A stretch of DNA of 64,000 nucleotides from Brevundimonas variabilis (GTDB lineage: Bacteria > Pseudomonadota > Alphaproteobacteria > Caulobacterales > Caulobacteraceae): assembly GCF_014199945.1 (NCBI RefSeq), contig NZ_JACHOR010000005.1:186001-250000 (forward strand), written 5' to 3'. Positions 55,024 to 63,976 of this stretch are shown here, one piece after another. The translations under genes were made by a program, and so were the position numbers. The notes beneath the pieces are model-generated. The model was not told the origin of the DNA and did no database searches. It saw only the letters and a program-made list of their open reading frames with translations. The stretch's first letter is position 1. Every line of letters starts with the position of its first letter.

Positions 55024-56184
55024 ATGGAATGGACCACACCGGCCTTTGAACTGAGCACGCTCAGCGCCTCGCGACGGGAGCAGCTCCAGCGTATCCATGA
55101 GGCCGGCCTGGTGTCCCAGGGCCGGGTCTTCCTGCTGTCGCTGGAACCAATCAAGATCCAGATGGGCACCCGGTGGCCCGGCCGGGCCGAGGTCATCTGG
55201 GAGGCTGTGGAGCGGTCCCTGCACAGGAAGATGCCGCCACCAGACGTTTTCGTCCGGCTGAACGACACCACCGTGATCGTCGCCGTGGCCTCGACCAACA
55301 GCTATGAGGGCCAGATCCGGTGTGTGGAGACCCTCCAGTCGCTGCTGTTCCATTTCCTCGGGCGATCCGCCGACGCCGACATTGCCCTGTCGCGCATCGC
55401 CAGCATCGACGGCGATGCCCTGCATGCCGAGCCCGTCGACGTCTCGCCTTCCACGGATGTCCGCACGGGTAGCCCGGCAAGGGCCGACCCGCCCCGCCGA
55501 CCCCAGGACTGGACGCCGCCGCTGACCGAGCGCCGCGCCAGCGGTACGATCAAGCTGAGCCATCAGGGACGCACGGGCTATGACATCGAAATCGCACCGG
55601 TCTGGCGGCTCGATCTTGAAACCATCAGCGCCTATGCCGTCCGCCTGAGACTGAACGCAGGCCCCGACCGTCTGTCCGACCTGGACCAGGAGGCCCTGAG
55701 CCAGCTGGTTATCGATCACCTGCTTCCGATCCTCGAGGACTATCGAAGGGAAGGCGGAACGTTCGCGCTGATCGTGCCGCTGTCCTTTTCCGCCCTTTCG
55801 GCACGGCGGCCGCGAATGGCCCTTCTGAATCGCTGCGCGGAACTCAGCGATGTCATGCGGCGGTCGGTGATCGCCGAGATCACGGGCCTGAATGCCGGGG
55901 TGCCGTCCGGTCTGATCCGCGAAACCGTCGCCATGATCAGACCCTTCTTCCGGGTGGTCACGGCCGTGGTCAGGACCCCGGCGGATGTTGAAACCGTCTA
56001 CCGCGAGGCGTCCTTCCACGGTGTGGCCGTGAACTGGCGGCCCGGCCCGCCCACGGTCCTTGACCCGGTCGTCCAGGCGGCCCGGCGCCGGACGCCCAAT
56101 CTCATCGTGCATGATGTGCCGAATACCGTTCGGACGGACGAGCTGCGACGCTGCCGGGTGTCGCACTTCACATGGAGTGAGTGA
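55024..56184 (+). CDS. Degenerate GGDEF-like/EAL-like regulatory protein
   Basis: 386 residues from the ATG at 55024; a TTG at 54958 would run the frame through the palindrome and is rejected. Residues 25-115 resemble a GGDEF fold without the motif (VFVRLNDTTVIVAVAS in its place). Residues 185-345 resemble EAL: APVWRLDLETISAYAVRLRL is the usual opening with the Glu of EAL lost, followed by LIVPLSFSALSARRPRMAL and RRSVIAEITGL. No membrane helix. It is probably not a c-di-GMP enzyme, but may bind ligand or partners. No exact family was recognised. Confidence 0.6.
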   Translation: MEWTTPAFELSTLSASRREQLQRIHEAGLVSQGRVFLLSLEPIKIQMGTRWPGRAEVIWEAVERSLHRKMPPPDVFVRLNDTTVIVAVASTNSYEGQIRCVETLQSLLFHFLGRSADADIALSRIASIDGDALHAEPVDVSPSTDVRTGSPARADPPRRPQDWTPPLTERRASGTIKLSHQGRTGYDIEIAPVWRLDLETISAYAVRLRLNAGPDRLSDLDQEALSQLVIDHLLPILEDYRREGGTFALIVPLSFSALSARRPRMALLNRCAELSDVMRRSVIAEITGLNAGVPSGLIRETVAMIRPFFRVVTAVVRTPADVETVYREASFHGVAVNWRPGPPTVLDPVVQAARRRTPNLIVHDVPNTVRTDELRRCRVSHFTWSE

Positions 56185-56211
56185 TCGCCGCCGGCCCTGC
56201 GGTGGCGGCCG

Positions 56212-57186
56212 TCAGTCCTTCGTCGGGCTGACCTGGGCCGCATCGCCATAGGTCAGGGCCAGGAAGACATCTTCCAGATCGGGATCCTCGGTCGTGATGT
56301 CCGAGATGGTGATGCCGGCGGCCCGGACGGCAGCCAGCACCTGTTCGACCGAGCTCTGACCCTTGCGATAGGTGACGGCAAAGGCCCCGTTCGGGCGGAC
56401 GGCAACATCGAACCCGGGCAGGACCGGCGCAGTGGCCTGGGGCACCTCCGGGGTCACCACGACATTGCGGGTATCGAGGCGGCGCAGCAGCTGCGGCGTT
56501 GGCTCGCAGGCCACAACCTGTCCCCGGTTCATGATGGCGATGGTGTCACACAGCTCCTGGGCTTCCTCCAGATAGTGGGTGGTCAGCAGGATGGTCACGC
56601 CCTCGGCATTGATGCGGCGGACATACTCCCACAGCTGGCGACGCAGCTCGACGTCCACCCCGGCGGTGGGTTCGTCCAGGATCAGGATCGGCGGATTGTG
56701 CACCAGCGCCTTGGCCACCATCAGCCGACGCTTCATGCCGCCTGACAGGGCCCGGACGTAGGCATGGGCCTTGTCCGACAGTCCGAGCGCAGCCAGCAGT
56801 TCGTCACTGCGGCGCTCATGGGCGGGGACGCCATAGAAGCCGGCCTGGACCTCCAGCGCCTCGCGCGGGGTGAAGAAGACGTCGGCGACGATCTCCTGAG
56901 GCACGACGCCCAGGGCGGCGCGGGCATCGCGAGGCCGCTGGTCGATGTCGCGACCCCAGATGGCGGCGGTGCCCCCGGTCTTGTTGACCACGCCGGCCAG
57001 GATATTGATCAGCGTCGACTTGCCCGCTCCGTTGGGCCCCAGCAGCCCGAACATGGAGCCGCGCGGAATGACCAGGTCGACGCCGCGCAGCGCCGTCTTG
57101 GCCGGTGCCTTGCGAGATCCCGCATAGGTCTTCTCCAGCCCGTGCACTTCGATGGCATTGACGGGCAGGGTCTGGGTCTCGGTCAT
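56212..57186 (-). CDS. ABC transporter ATP-binding subunit without adjacent permease
   Basis: 324 residues from the ATG at 57186. Walker [18 protein letters not shown], signature [15 protein letters not shown], Walker [19 protein letters not shown] and the H-loop LLTTHYLEEAQELCD are intact. It is closely related to the ATPase at 3764, including the C-terminal domain style. No permease is encoded beside it, so it must pair with one elsewhere, perhaps the permease at 4720. Some homologues act in lipid or polymer export. Confidence 0.9.
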   Translation of the reverse strand: MTETQTLPVNAIEVHGLEKTYAGSRKAPAKTALRGVDLVIPRGSMFGLLGPNGAGKSTLINILAGVVNKTGGTAAIWGRDIDQRPRDARAALGVVPQEIVADVFFTPREALEVQAGFYGVPAHERRSDELLAALGLSDKAHAYVRALSGGMKRRLMVAKALVHNPPILILDEPTAGVDVELRRQLWEYVRRINAEGVTILLTTHYLEEAQELCDTIAIMNRGQVVACEPTPQLLRRLDTRNVVVTPEVPQATAPVLPGFDVAVRPNGAFAVTYRKGQSSVEQVLAAVRAAGITISDITTEDPDLEDVFLALTYGDAAQVSPTKD

Positions 57187-57356
57187 GCAGGCGATGTCTT
57201 CGGGCGGCGGAACGGCTGGATCGCCGACCCCCGACAGGTAGGCCCCGCCGGCGCTTTCGCCAAGACCCGGCAGGCACAGAGAATGTCCCGCGCTGGATGG
57301 CATCGGCAGTGATTTGGCATTAGTCAGGGGCCATCCCGCCAACGACAGATCCTGCC

Positions 57357-57593
57357 ATGCCCCCTCGTCACCTCCAGGCTCCCGTCCCGCCCCCCGAAGA
57401 GATCGTGGTCGCGACCAAGCGCGTGGCCTGCGATGGCGGTGGCGTTCTGGGACACCCGCTGGTCTATCTGGACATGGGCGGCGCCGATTTCGTCGAGTGC
57501 GGCTACTGCGACCGGCGATTCGTGCTGTCCGCCGATTCCCATGCCGAGAGCGAGTACCTGGACCCCGCAGCCCGGCCGCCCGAGGCGCACTGA
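57357..57593 (+). CDS. CHCC zinc-finger protein
   Basis: 78 residues. The pattern VACDGGGVLGHPLVYLDMGG followed by VECGYCDRRFVL provides the Cys-His-Cys-Cys ligands of the zf-CHCC family. Homologues include the NDUFS6-like accessory protein of complex I and small free-standing proteins of unknown role. It is divergent from the ABC ATPase gene. Confidence 0.88.
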   Translation: MPPRHLQAPVPPPEEIVVATKRVACDGGGVLGHPLVYLDMGGADFVECGYCDRRFVLSADSHAESEYLDPAARPPEAH

Positions 57594-57605
57594 GTACCAT
57601 TTTAT

Positions 57606-57733
57606 CCGCTCATCCCGGCGAAAGCCGGGACCCAGTCCTTTCGCGAGAACAGTACGCCGCATGGGCAGCGCGCAAACCCGATCCATCCCGTAGCCCACAG
57701 CACTGGGTCCCGGATTTTGCCGGGTTGAGCGGA
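57606..57733. repeat. REPIN-like inverted pair, copy 2
   Basis: Two opposed arms as in copy 1; the right arm differs at about three positions (CCCGGCAAAATCCGGG). It fills the junction between the zinc-finger gene and the convergent mgtE gene, starting 13 bases after one stop and ending four before the other. Confidence 0.85.
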
Positions 57734-57737
57734 ATTT

Positions 57738-59141
57738 CTAGAGCAGGATCAGGCCCGCCAGACCGAGGAAAGACAGGAAGCCGACCGAGTCGGTGATCCA
57801 GGTCACGAACACCGGACTGGCCACCGCCGGGTCACGGTCCAGCCGCTCCAGCACCACGGGGATCAGCGTCCCTGCCAGCGACGCCGCCACCAGGTTGATC
57901 AATACGGCCAGTCCGATCGTCAAGGACAGCAGCGGCATCCCGAACCAGACCCAGGCCACGCCGGCCATCAGGGCCCCTATGGTGCCGCCGTTGAACAGGC
58001 CCACCATCACCTCCCGGCTGACGATGCGCAGCAGGTTGGAAGAGGTCAGCTCGCGCGACGCCAGCGCCCGCACGGCCACTGTCAGGGCCTGGGTTCCGGC
58101 ATTGCCGCCGATCGAGGCCACGACCGGCATCAGGATGGCCAGCGACACCAGCGCCTCCAGCTCGCCCTCGAACAGTCCGATCACCAGCGAGGCGAACACC
58201 GCCGTGCCCAGGTTGACGATCAGCCAGGGAATCCGCGACCGCACCACGCCGAACACGCCCGCCGCTCGGCTTTCGTCCGACACACCGGCCAGACGCAGGA
58301 TGTCCTCGCGGTTCTCTTCCTGGATGATGTTGACGATGTCATCGACGGTGATCTGCCCGACCAGCCGCCCGGCGGCATCGATGACCGGGGCCGAGATCAG
58401 GTGGTATTTCTCGAAAATGTAGGCGACCTCTTCCTGGTCCTGGTCGACGGTGATCTCGTTCACCGGCTCCATCAGGTCGGCCAGCTTCATGTCGCGCCCG
58501 GCGCGCAGCAGCCAGCTGATCGGGATCCCGCCCACCGGCTTGTTCAGGGGATCGACCACATAGATGTCGAAGAACAGCTCGGGCAGCTCGTCCTGCTGTG
58601 AGCGCACATGGTCGATCGTGTCGCCCACGGTCCAGAAGACCGGCGCGGCCATGACCTCGCGCTGCATCAGGCGACCGGCGGTGTCCTCGGGGTAGCCCAG
58701 GCTGCTCTCGATCGCGGCCCGGTCCAGCAGCGGCATGGCCGACAGCACGGCCTCGCGCTGCTCGTCCTCGAGGTCCTCGACCACGGCAGCGGCGTCGTCT
58801 GAGTCCAGTTCTTGGAGGGCGGTGGCCAGGGTGCCGGGCGTCACCCGTTCCAGCACCTCGTCGCGAATGCCGTCGTCCAGCTCGGGCAGGGTCTCGGCCA
58901 GCAGCTCGGGCGGCAGCCAGATCACCACGACCGCCCGGTGCTCGGACGTCAGAAAGCCCATCAGGTCGGCGACGTCGGCGGGGTGCAGGTCTTCCAGCAG
59001 GCTGCGAAGCCGGATGCCATCGCCGTCGTCGGCGGCATCCACGACCTTCTCGACGAAGGCCGGGGTCAGTTCGTAATCCTCGTCGAGGGCCTCGTGGTCC
59101 TCGTTGATGTATTCAGGTTCGAGGGCGGCGGTATCGCTCAC
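57738..59141 (-). CDS. mgtE: MgtE family magnesium transporter
   Basis: 467 residues from a GTG at 59141; a longer frame to 59234 would overlap the tRNA-Leu gene. N-domain: LRSLLEDLHPADVADLMGFL and a helical superhelix. A CBS pair follows (MQREVMAAPVFWTVGDTIDH, GQITVDDIVNIIQEENREDI), then five membrane helices with the MgtE block GGNAGTQALTVAVRALASRE. CBS domains gate the channel by cytosolic Mg2+. Works alongside CorA (45452). Confidence 0.94.
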   Translation of the reverse strand: MSDTAALEPEYINEDHEALDEDYELTPAFVEKVVDAADDGDGIRLRSLLEDLHPADVADLMGFLTSEHRAVVVIWLPPELLAETLPELDDGIRDEVLERVTPGTLATALQELDSDDAAAVVEDLEDEQREAVLSAMPLLDRAAIESSLGYPEDTAGRLMQREVMAAPVFWTVGDTIDHVRSQQDELPELFFDIYVVDPLNKPVGGIPISWLLRAGRDMKLADLMEPVNEITVDQDQEEVAYIFEKYHLISAPVIDAAGRLVGQITVDDIVNIIQEENREDILRLAGVSDESRAAGVFGVVRSRIPWLIVNLGTAVFASLVIGLFEGELEALVSLAILMPVVASIGGNAGTQALTVAVRALASRELTSSNLLRIVSREVMVGLFNGGTIGALMAGVAWVWFGMPLLSLTIGLAVLINLVAASLAGTLIPVVLERLDRDPAVASPVFVTWITDSVGFLSFLGLAGLILL

Positions 59142-59204
59142 GCTTGGCCTCCTCGAGTGTGTTTCAGCCTTGGTAGTAGCCGTTACGTGTCCTGATACAT
59201 CTGA

Positions 59205-59291
59205 TGGTGCGGTCGAGAAGACTCGAACTTCCACTCCGGTTAAGGAACAGCGACCTCAACGCTGCGCGTCTACCAATTCCGCCACGACCGC
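59205..59291 (-). tRNA. tRNA-Leu (anticodon GAG)
   Basis: An 87-base class II tRNA with encoded CCA. GCGGTCG pairs with CGACCGC; the anticodon loop TTGAGGT between CAGCG and CGCTG gives GAG. A long variable arm follows, then AGTTCGAGTCT as T-loop region. It reads CTC/CTT leucine codons. Confidence 0.95.
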
Positions 59292-59401
59292 TCGCATCGG
59301 AGCGGGGCTGATAGCGGAGGTCGAAACGAAAGGGAAGAGGCGAAGTCCACAGAACCGGCTCATCCTGGCAAAAGCCTGCCACCGGCGCATTTTCCCTCAT
59401 T

Positions 59402-59527
59402 CGCTCATCCCGGCGAAAGCCGGGACCCAGCCCTTTCAAAAGGCCGGTGCTCGGACGAAAAGCTGCGCATGTCAGGCCGCACGGGTTGCCCAAAGCCCTG
59501 GGTCCCGGCTTTCGCCGGGATGAGCGG
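59402..59527. repeat. REPIN-like inverted pair, copy 3
   Basis: Two nearly perfect opposed arms enclosing about 66 bases. The element ends two bases before the ribF stop codon and lies between ribF and tRNA-Leu. A further, decayed arm (CTCATCCTGGCAAAAGCC) is visible just before it at about 59361. Confidence 0.88.
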
Positions 59528-59529
59528 AT

Positions 59530-60465
59530 CTATTTGGCCAGAACCGCCCGCGCCGCCGCGGCATCCCGCTCGATCTGGGCCTTCAGTGCCGGCAGGCCGT
59601 CGAATTTCATCTCGCCGCGCAGCAGCGCCACAAGTTCGGTCTCGACCGTCTGGCCATACAGGTCGCCGTCGAAATCCAGCAACCAGACCTCGAGCAGGGG
59701 TTCCGCGATCTCGAACATCGGCCGGATGCCCAGGTTGGCGACGCCGTCGACGATCCGTCCGTCCGCCAGCCGTGTCCGGGTCGCATAGACGCCATAGGCG
59801 GGCCGCATCGCTTCGCCGAGACGGATATTGGCCGTCGGCACGCCGATGGTGCGGCCGCGCTTCTCGCCATGGACCACCTCACCCTCGATGGAGAAGGGCC
59901 GCCCGAGGACGGTCGCAGCGCGGGCCATGTCTCCTGCATGCAGGGCCTCGCGCACCGCGCTGGACGACAGTTTCAGTCCGTCCGGATCGTCGACGCGGTC
60001 GGTCACCGAGACGGTGAACCCCAGATCGCGCCCATAACGATCCAGGGCCTCGGGCGAGCCGGACCGGCCCTTGCCGAAGGTGAAGTCGAATCCGACTGCC
60101 GCGTGACGAATGCCCAGACCTTCGGACAGGACTTCACGGGCAAAGACCTCGTCGGTCATGGCGGCCATTTGCGCATCGAAAGCCAACAGATACAGTCGCT
60201 CGACCCCCAGGGTCTCCAGGGCGCGCGCCATCTGGCCGGCGGTCATCAGGCGAAACGGGGCGGCGTCGGGCTGGAACCAGCGGCGCGGATGGGGATCGAA
60301 ACTGACGACGGCCAGGGGGGCGTCCAGCCGCCTTGCCGCGTCCTGTGCCGAAGCGATGACCGCGCGGTGCCCCCGATGGACGCCGTCAAAGGCCCCGACA
60401 GCCGCTGCGGCACCCCGCTGGCTGTCCGGCAGACCGTGCCAGTCGCGAATGACGTCGATCGCCAT
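59530..60465 (-). CDS. ribF: Bifunctional riboflavin kinase/FAD synthetase
   Basis: 311 residues from the ATG at 60465. The adenylyltransferase domain opens with AAAVGAFDGVHRGHRAVI and continues to FDFTFGKGRSG; the kinase domain holds GRTIGVPTANIRL and VANLGIRPMFEIAEPLLEVW. It makes FMN and FAD. It follows the MaoC gene with one base between, so they share a transcript. The stop touches a REPIN-like element. Confidence 0.96.
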   Translation of the reverse strand: MAIDVIRDWHGLPDSQRGAAAAVGAFDGVHRGHRAVIASAQDAARRLDAPLAVVSFDPHPRRWFQPDAAPFRLMTAGQMARALETLGVERLYLLAFDAQMAAMTDEVFAREVLSEGLGIRHAAVGFDFTFGKGRSGSPEALDRYGRDLGFTVSVTDRVDDPDGLKLSSSAVREALHAGDMARAATVLGRPFSIEGEVVHGEKRGRTIGVPTANIRLGEAMRPAYGVYATRTRLADGRIVDGVANLGIRPMFEIAEPLLEVWLLDFDGDLYGQTVETELVALLRGEMKFDGLPALKAQIERDAAAARAVLAK

Positions 60466-60466
60466 G

Positions 60467-60934
60467 TCAGTCGCGGGCGGGGCGCCGACGCCGGGGCACG
60501 CGCACGATCGCCTCGCCATCCATGATCAGGTCCTCGCCGACATAGCCCTCGCATCTCAGGGTGACGCGGGCACTGACCTCGTCCACGGCGGCCACCGTAA
60601 TCCGCGCCACCACCACGTCCCCGATGCGGACGGGTCTGTGGAAGGCCAGGGTCTGGCTCAGGTAGATGGCCCCGGCCCCCGGCAGGATGGTCCCCACCAC
60701 GGCCGAGCCGAACGAGGCTGACAGCAGCCCGTGGGCGATCCGCCCGCGATAGGCGGTCTTCGACGCGAAGGCCTCGTCCATGTGCACGGGGTTGAAGTCG
60801 TCCGACGCCTCGGCGAAGGCCTCGATCCGCCCCTCGGTCACGGTGACCGGCTTTTCCGCCACCATCCCGACGCTGAGTTCGTCAAGAATATAGCCGCCGG
60901 AAGGATGGGGGCCGTGGATGTGGGTCTCGGTCAT
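60467..60934 (-). CDS. MaoC-like (R)-enoyl-CoA hydratase family protein
   Basis: 155 residues. The hydratase-2 motif is present: ASDDFNPVHMDEAFA with Asp and His, then YRGRIAHGLLSASFGSAVVG. Members hydrate enoyl-CoA, and PhaJ-type ones feed PHA synthesis; that link is inference here. It lies between fabB (44 bases upstream) and ribF (1 base downstream). Confidence 0.9.
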   Translation of the reverse strand: MTETHIHGPHPSGGYILDELSVGMVAEKPVTVTEGRIEAFAEASDDFNPVHMDEAFASKTAYRGRIAHGLLSASFGSAVVGTILPGAGAIYLSQTLAFHRPVRIGDVVVARITVAAVDEVSARVTLRCEGYVGEDLIMDGEAIVRVPRRRRPARD

Positions 60935-60977
60935 CTAACGGCTTTAGACGGAACCGGTGCCTTGCGGAAGGCTAGCC

Positions 60978-62207
60978 TCACACCTTGGAGAAGATCACCG
61001 TCCCGTTGGTGCCGCCGAAGCCGAAGCTGTTCGACATGACAGTGGTCAGTTCGCCGTCGTGGCGCTGGCGCAGGATGGGCATGCCCTCGAACTCGGGGTC
61101 GAGGTTTTCGATGTGGGCGCTCTCGGAGGCAAATCCGCCGTTCAGCATCAGCAGCGAATAGATCGCCTCCTGTGCCCCGGCCGCCCCCAGGCTGTGGCCC
61201 GTCAGCGACTTGGTCGAGGAGATCATCGGCAGATCGTCTCCGAACACATTGCGGACCGCGCCCATTTCCCGCAGGTCGCCGACCGGGGTCGAGGTGCCGT
61301 GCGGGTTCAGATAGTCGATCCGCCGGTTGCCGGCCTGGGCCATGGCGATCTTCATGCAGCGTTCGGCACCCTCGCCCGACGGCGCGACCATGTCGTAGCC
61401 GTCCGAGTTGGCCCCGTAGCCGACGACTTCGGCATAGATCTTCGCTCCGCGGGCGACGGCGCGCTCATACTCTTCCAGCACGACGATGCCCGCACCGCCG
61501 GCGATGACGAAGCCGTCGCGGTCCTTGTCATAGGCACGCGAGGCGACCGAGGGCGTTTCGTTGAAGTCGGAGGACATGGCCCCCATGGCGTCGAACATGT
61601 TCGACATCGACCAGTCGATATCCTCGACCCCGCCCGCAAAGACGACGTCCTGCTTGCCCCACTGGATCTGCTCGGCGGCCGCGCCGATGCAGTGGGCCGA
61701 GGTCGCACAGGCCGAGCTGATCGAATAGTTGACGCCGCGCATCTGGAACCAGGTGGCCAGCACCGCTGACGGACCTGACGCCATGGCCTTGGGCACGGCG
61801 AACGGGCCGATCCGCTTGGGGGCTCCCTTTTCGATCGTGGTCTGTGCGGCCTGCAGGATGACCTGGGTCGAGGGCCCGCCCTCACCGACGATGACCCCGA
61901 TCCGGTCGTCGCGGATCTCTTCGGGGGTCATCCCCGAGTCCTTCAGCGCTTCCTCGAAGGCGATGTGGCCCCAGGCCGTGCCATTGGCGAGGAAGCGTGC
62001 CGCCCGCCGGTCGACCAGCGGGGCCCAGTCCTCGGCCGTCACGCCCAGCGACGGTGGAGCCCAGACCTGCGAACGGAAGCCGTATTTGATGTGGTCCGGG
62101 GCCGCGACGACGCCCGACCGCGCCGAGCGCAGCGAGGCTGTAACCTCTTCGGCACCTGTGCCGATAGAAGAAACGATACCCAGTCCGGTGACGACAACAC
62201 GCCGCAT
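60978..62207 (-). CDS. fabB: Beta-ketoacyl-ACP synthase I
   Basis: 409 residues. Catalytic Cys167 in [19 protein letters not shown], His in [12 protein letters not shown] and His in [16 protein letters not shown] form the Cys-His-His triad. The pairing with fabA marks it as the FabB type that extends unsaturated intermediates. The start is 57 bases after fabA. Confidence 0.96.
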   Translation of the reverse strand: MRRVVVTGLGIVSSIGTGAEEVTASLRSARSGVVAAPDHIKYGFRSQVWAPPSLGVTAEDWAPLVDRRAARFLANGTAWGHIAFEEALKDSGMTPEEIRDDRIGVIVGEGGPSTQVILQAAQTTIEKGAPKRIGPFAVPKAMASGPSAVLATWFQMRGVNYSISSACATSAHCIGAAAEQIQWGKQDVVFAGGVEDIDWSMSNMFDAMGAMSSDFNETPSVASRAYDKDRDGFVIAGGAGIVVLEEYERAVARGAKIYAEVVGYGANSDGYDMVAPSGEGAERCMKIAMAQAGNRRIDYLNPHGTSTPVGDLREMGAVRNVFGDDLPMISSTKSLTGHSLGAAGAQEAIYSLLMLNGGFASESAHIENLDPEFEGMPILRQRHDGELTTVMSNSFGFGGTNGTVIFSKV

Positions 62208-62264
62208 TTCTCGATCCCTAACTTCAATCCTGACGATCCGCGTTGGCCGCGGTTATTGTATGTT

Positions 62265-62807
62265 TCAACCGCCTGCGGGTGTTGCCGTGTCCGAAGCCGC
62301 CCCGAACAGGCCGACCCGCATGTCCGTTGCGGTATAGATAGGGACGCCATCGGCTTCGAGCACCCCGTCGGCGATTCCCATCACCAGGCGGCGGTTGATC
62401 ACGCGTTTCAGGGTGATCTTGTAGACGACCTTCCTGACGTCCGGCTGGACCTGGCCCGTGAATTTTACCTCGCCCACGCCCAGCGCCCGCCCGCGTCCCT
62501 GGCCGCCGATCCAGCCGAGGTAGAAGCCGACCAGCTGCCACATGGCGTCCAGCCCCAGACAGCCCGGCATCACCGGATCACCGATGAAATGGCACTGGAA
62601 GAACCAGAGGTCGGGATGGATATCCAGTTCCGCTTCGACATAGCCCTTGCCATGCTCGCCGCCGTCGCCGTTGATCTGGGTGATCCGGTCGAACATCAGC
62701 ATGGGTGGCGCGGGCAGCTGGGCATTGCCCGGTCCGAACAGCTCGCCCCGGCCCGAGGCCAGCAGGGCGTCGCGATCGAACGACGCCGGATATCGGGATT
62801 GGCTCAA
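62265..62807 (-). CDS. fabA: 3-hydroxydecanoyl-ACP dehydratase/isomerase
   Basis: 180 residues. The active-site helix region [20 protein letters not shown] gives His73 and Asp87, at the E. coli FabA spacing. [15 protein letters not shown] precedes it. FabA makes the cis-3-decenoyl-ACP that starts unsaturated fatty acids. First gene of fabA-fabB; its promoter should lie in the 106 bases up to mutM. Confidence 0.97.
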   Translation of the reverse strand: MSQSRYPASFDRDALLASGRGELFGPGNAQLPAPPMLMFDRITQINGDGGEHGKGYVEAELDIHPDLWFFQCHFIGDPVMPGCLGLDAMWQLVGFYLGWIGGQGRGRALGVGEVKFTGQVQPDVRKVVYKITLKRVINRRLVMGIADGVLEADGVPIYTATDMRVGLFGAASDTATPAGG

Positions 62808-62913
62808 GGGGCACTCCAGACTTCGAAAAGGCGACGACCTGTCGGCGCGCCTGTGTTGCGCCGGGGTTACACGAGCCGGGCAGGGGGCTCAACACCCCCG
62901 GTGCCGACAGGTC

Positions 62914-63789
62914 TCACCGCTTCTGGCAGGCCGGACAGTAGAAGGTGGAGCGCCCGCCCTGGACGATGCGCCGGATGACGGGATGGCGGTCGTCCGCACG
63001 ACACGGTTCGCCCTCGCGGCCATAGACGTCGAACCGGTGCTGGAAGTAGCCCTGGCCACCGTCGGCATTGGCAAAGTCACGGAGCGTCGATCCACCCGCA
63101 ATGATCGCCTCGTTCAGGACGTCGCGGATCACGGTGGTCAAGGTCTCCAGCCGGGCCCGGCTGATCGCCCCGGCGGCCACGGTCGGGGATATCCTCGCCC
63201 TGAACAGGGCCTCGCAGACATAGATATTGCCCAGCCCGGCGACGATCCGCTGGTCCAGCAGGCTGACCTTGACGTTCTGCTTGCGCCCCCGGAAGGCCTC
63301 CAGCAGATGCGCAGCCGAAAAACTGTTGCCCAGCGGTTCGGGCCCCATGGCCGTGAACCAGGGGTGGGTCTCCACCGCGTCGGACCCGATCAGCCCCATG
63401 AAGCCGAACCGGCGGGCATCGGCAAACCCGATCCGGGTCGTGGCATCACCGGCGTCTCCGGATTGCACGGCGCACAGGCTCATATGCTCGTGCTTGCCCG
63501 CGATCGGAGCCGCCTCGACGAACTCGCCCAGTTGCGTTCCGTCCAGGGTGAACCGGCCCGTCATGCCCAGATGGCTGACCCAGGTCTCCCCGGTCGACAG
63601 CGGGAACAACAGATATTTCGCCCGTCGCTGCAGCGACAGCACCGTTGCCCCCTCCAGCCGCTCGACGAACCGGTCGGGGAATGGAAACCGCAGATCGGGC
63701 CGGTTCTGGCGCACCCGCGTCAGGGTCGCCCCGTGCAACACCGGCTCCAGCCCCCGCCGGACCGTCTCAACCTCAGGAAGTTCAGGCAT
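62914..63789 (-). CDS. mutM: Formamidopyrimidine-DNA glycosylase with altered zinc finger
   Basis: 291 residues. MPELPEVETVRRGLEP gives the catalytic Pro2 and Glu3. Helix-two-turn-helix: LLDQRIVAGLGNIYVCEALF. The C-terminal finger is unusual: CRADDRHPVIRR replaces the normal CxxC start, while GGRSTFYCPACQKR keeps the second pair. Zn ligation may use the Asp or His. It removes 8-oxoG and FapyG. Upstream (beyond 63790) lies a REPIN-like element. Confidence 0.95.
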   Translation of the reverse strand: MPELPEVETVRRGLEPVLHGATLTRVRQNRPDLRFPFPDRFVERLEGATVLSLQRRAKYLLFPLSTGETWVSHLGMTGRFTLDGTQLGEFVEAAPIAGKHEHMSLCAVQSGDAGDATTRIGFADARRFGFMGLIGSDAVETHPWFTAMGPEPLGNSFSAAHLLEAFRGRKQNVKVSLLDQRIVAGLGNIYVCEALFRARISPTVAAGAISRARLETLTTVIRDVLNEAIIAGGSTLRDFANADGGQGYFQHRFDVYGREGEPCRADDRHPVIRRIVQGGRSTFYCPACQKR

Positions 63790-63847
63790 GACGGCGTTCT
63801 AGAGGGACGGAGCCTGCATGCAAGCTATCAACCCCTACGCAATCAAT

Positions 63848-63976
63848 CCGCTCATCCCTGCGAAAGCCGGGACCCAGTGTTTTGGCCCTACCGGCACATA
63901 TGTTCGGCGCAGCACCTGATCCTGCGCATCCTGCCTCAAAAAAACGCTGGGTCCCGGCTTTCGCCGGGATGAGCGG
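63848..63976. repeat. REPIN-like inverted pair, copy 4
   Basis: Opposed arms, left with one change (CCCTGCGAAAGCCGGG), right perfect. It sits 58 bases upstream of the mutM start, so on the 5' side of that gene. The rest of 63790-64000 shows no gene. Confidence 0.85.

Noticed and set aside
59142..59234. Extended N-terminus for mgtE
   Set aside because: It would overlap tRNA-Leu; the GTG at 59141 gives a sensible start.
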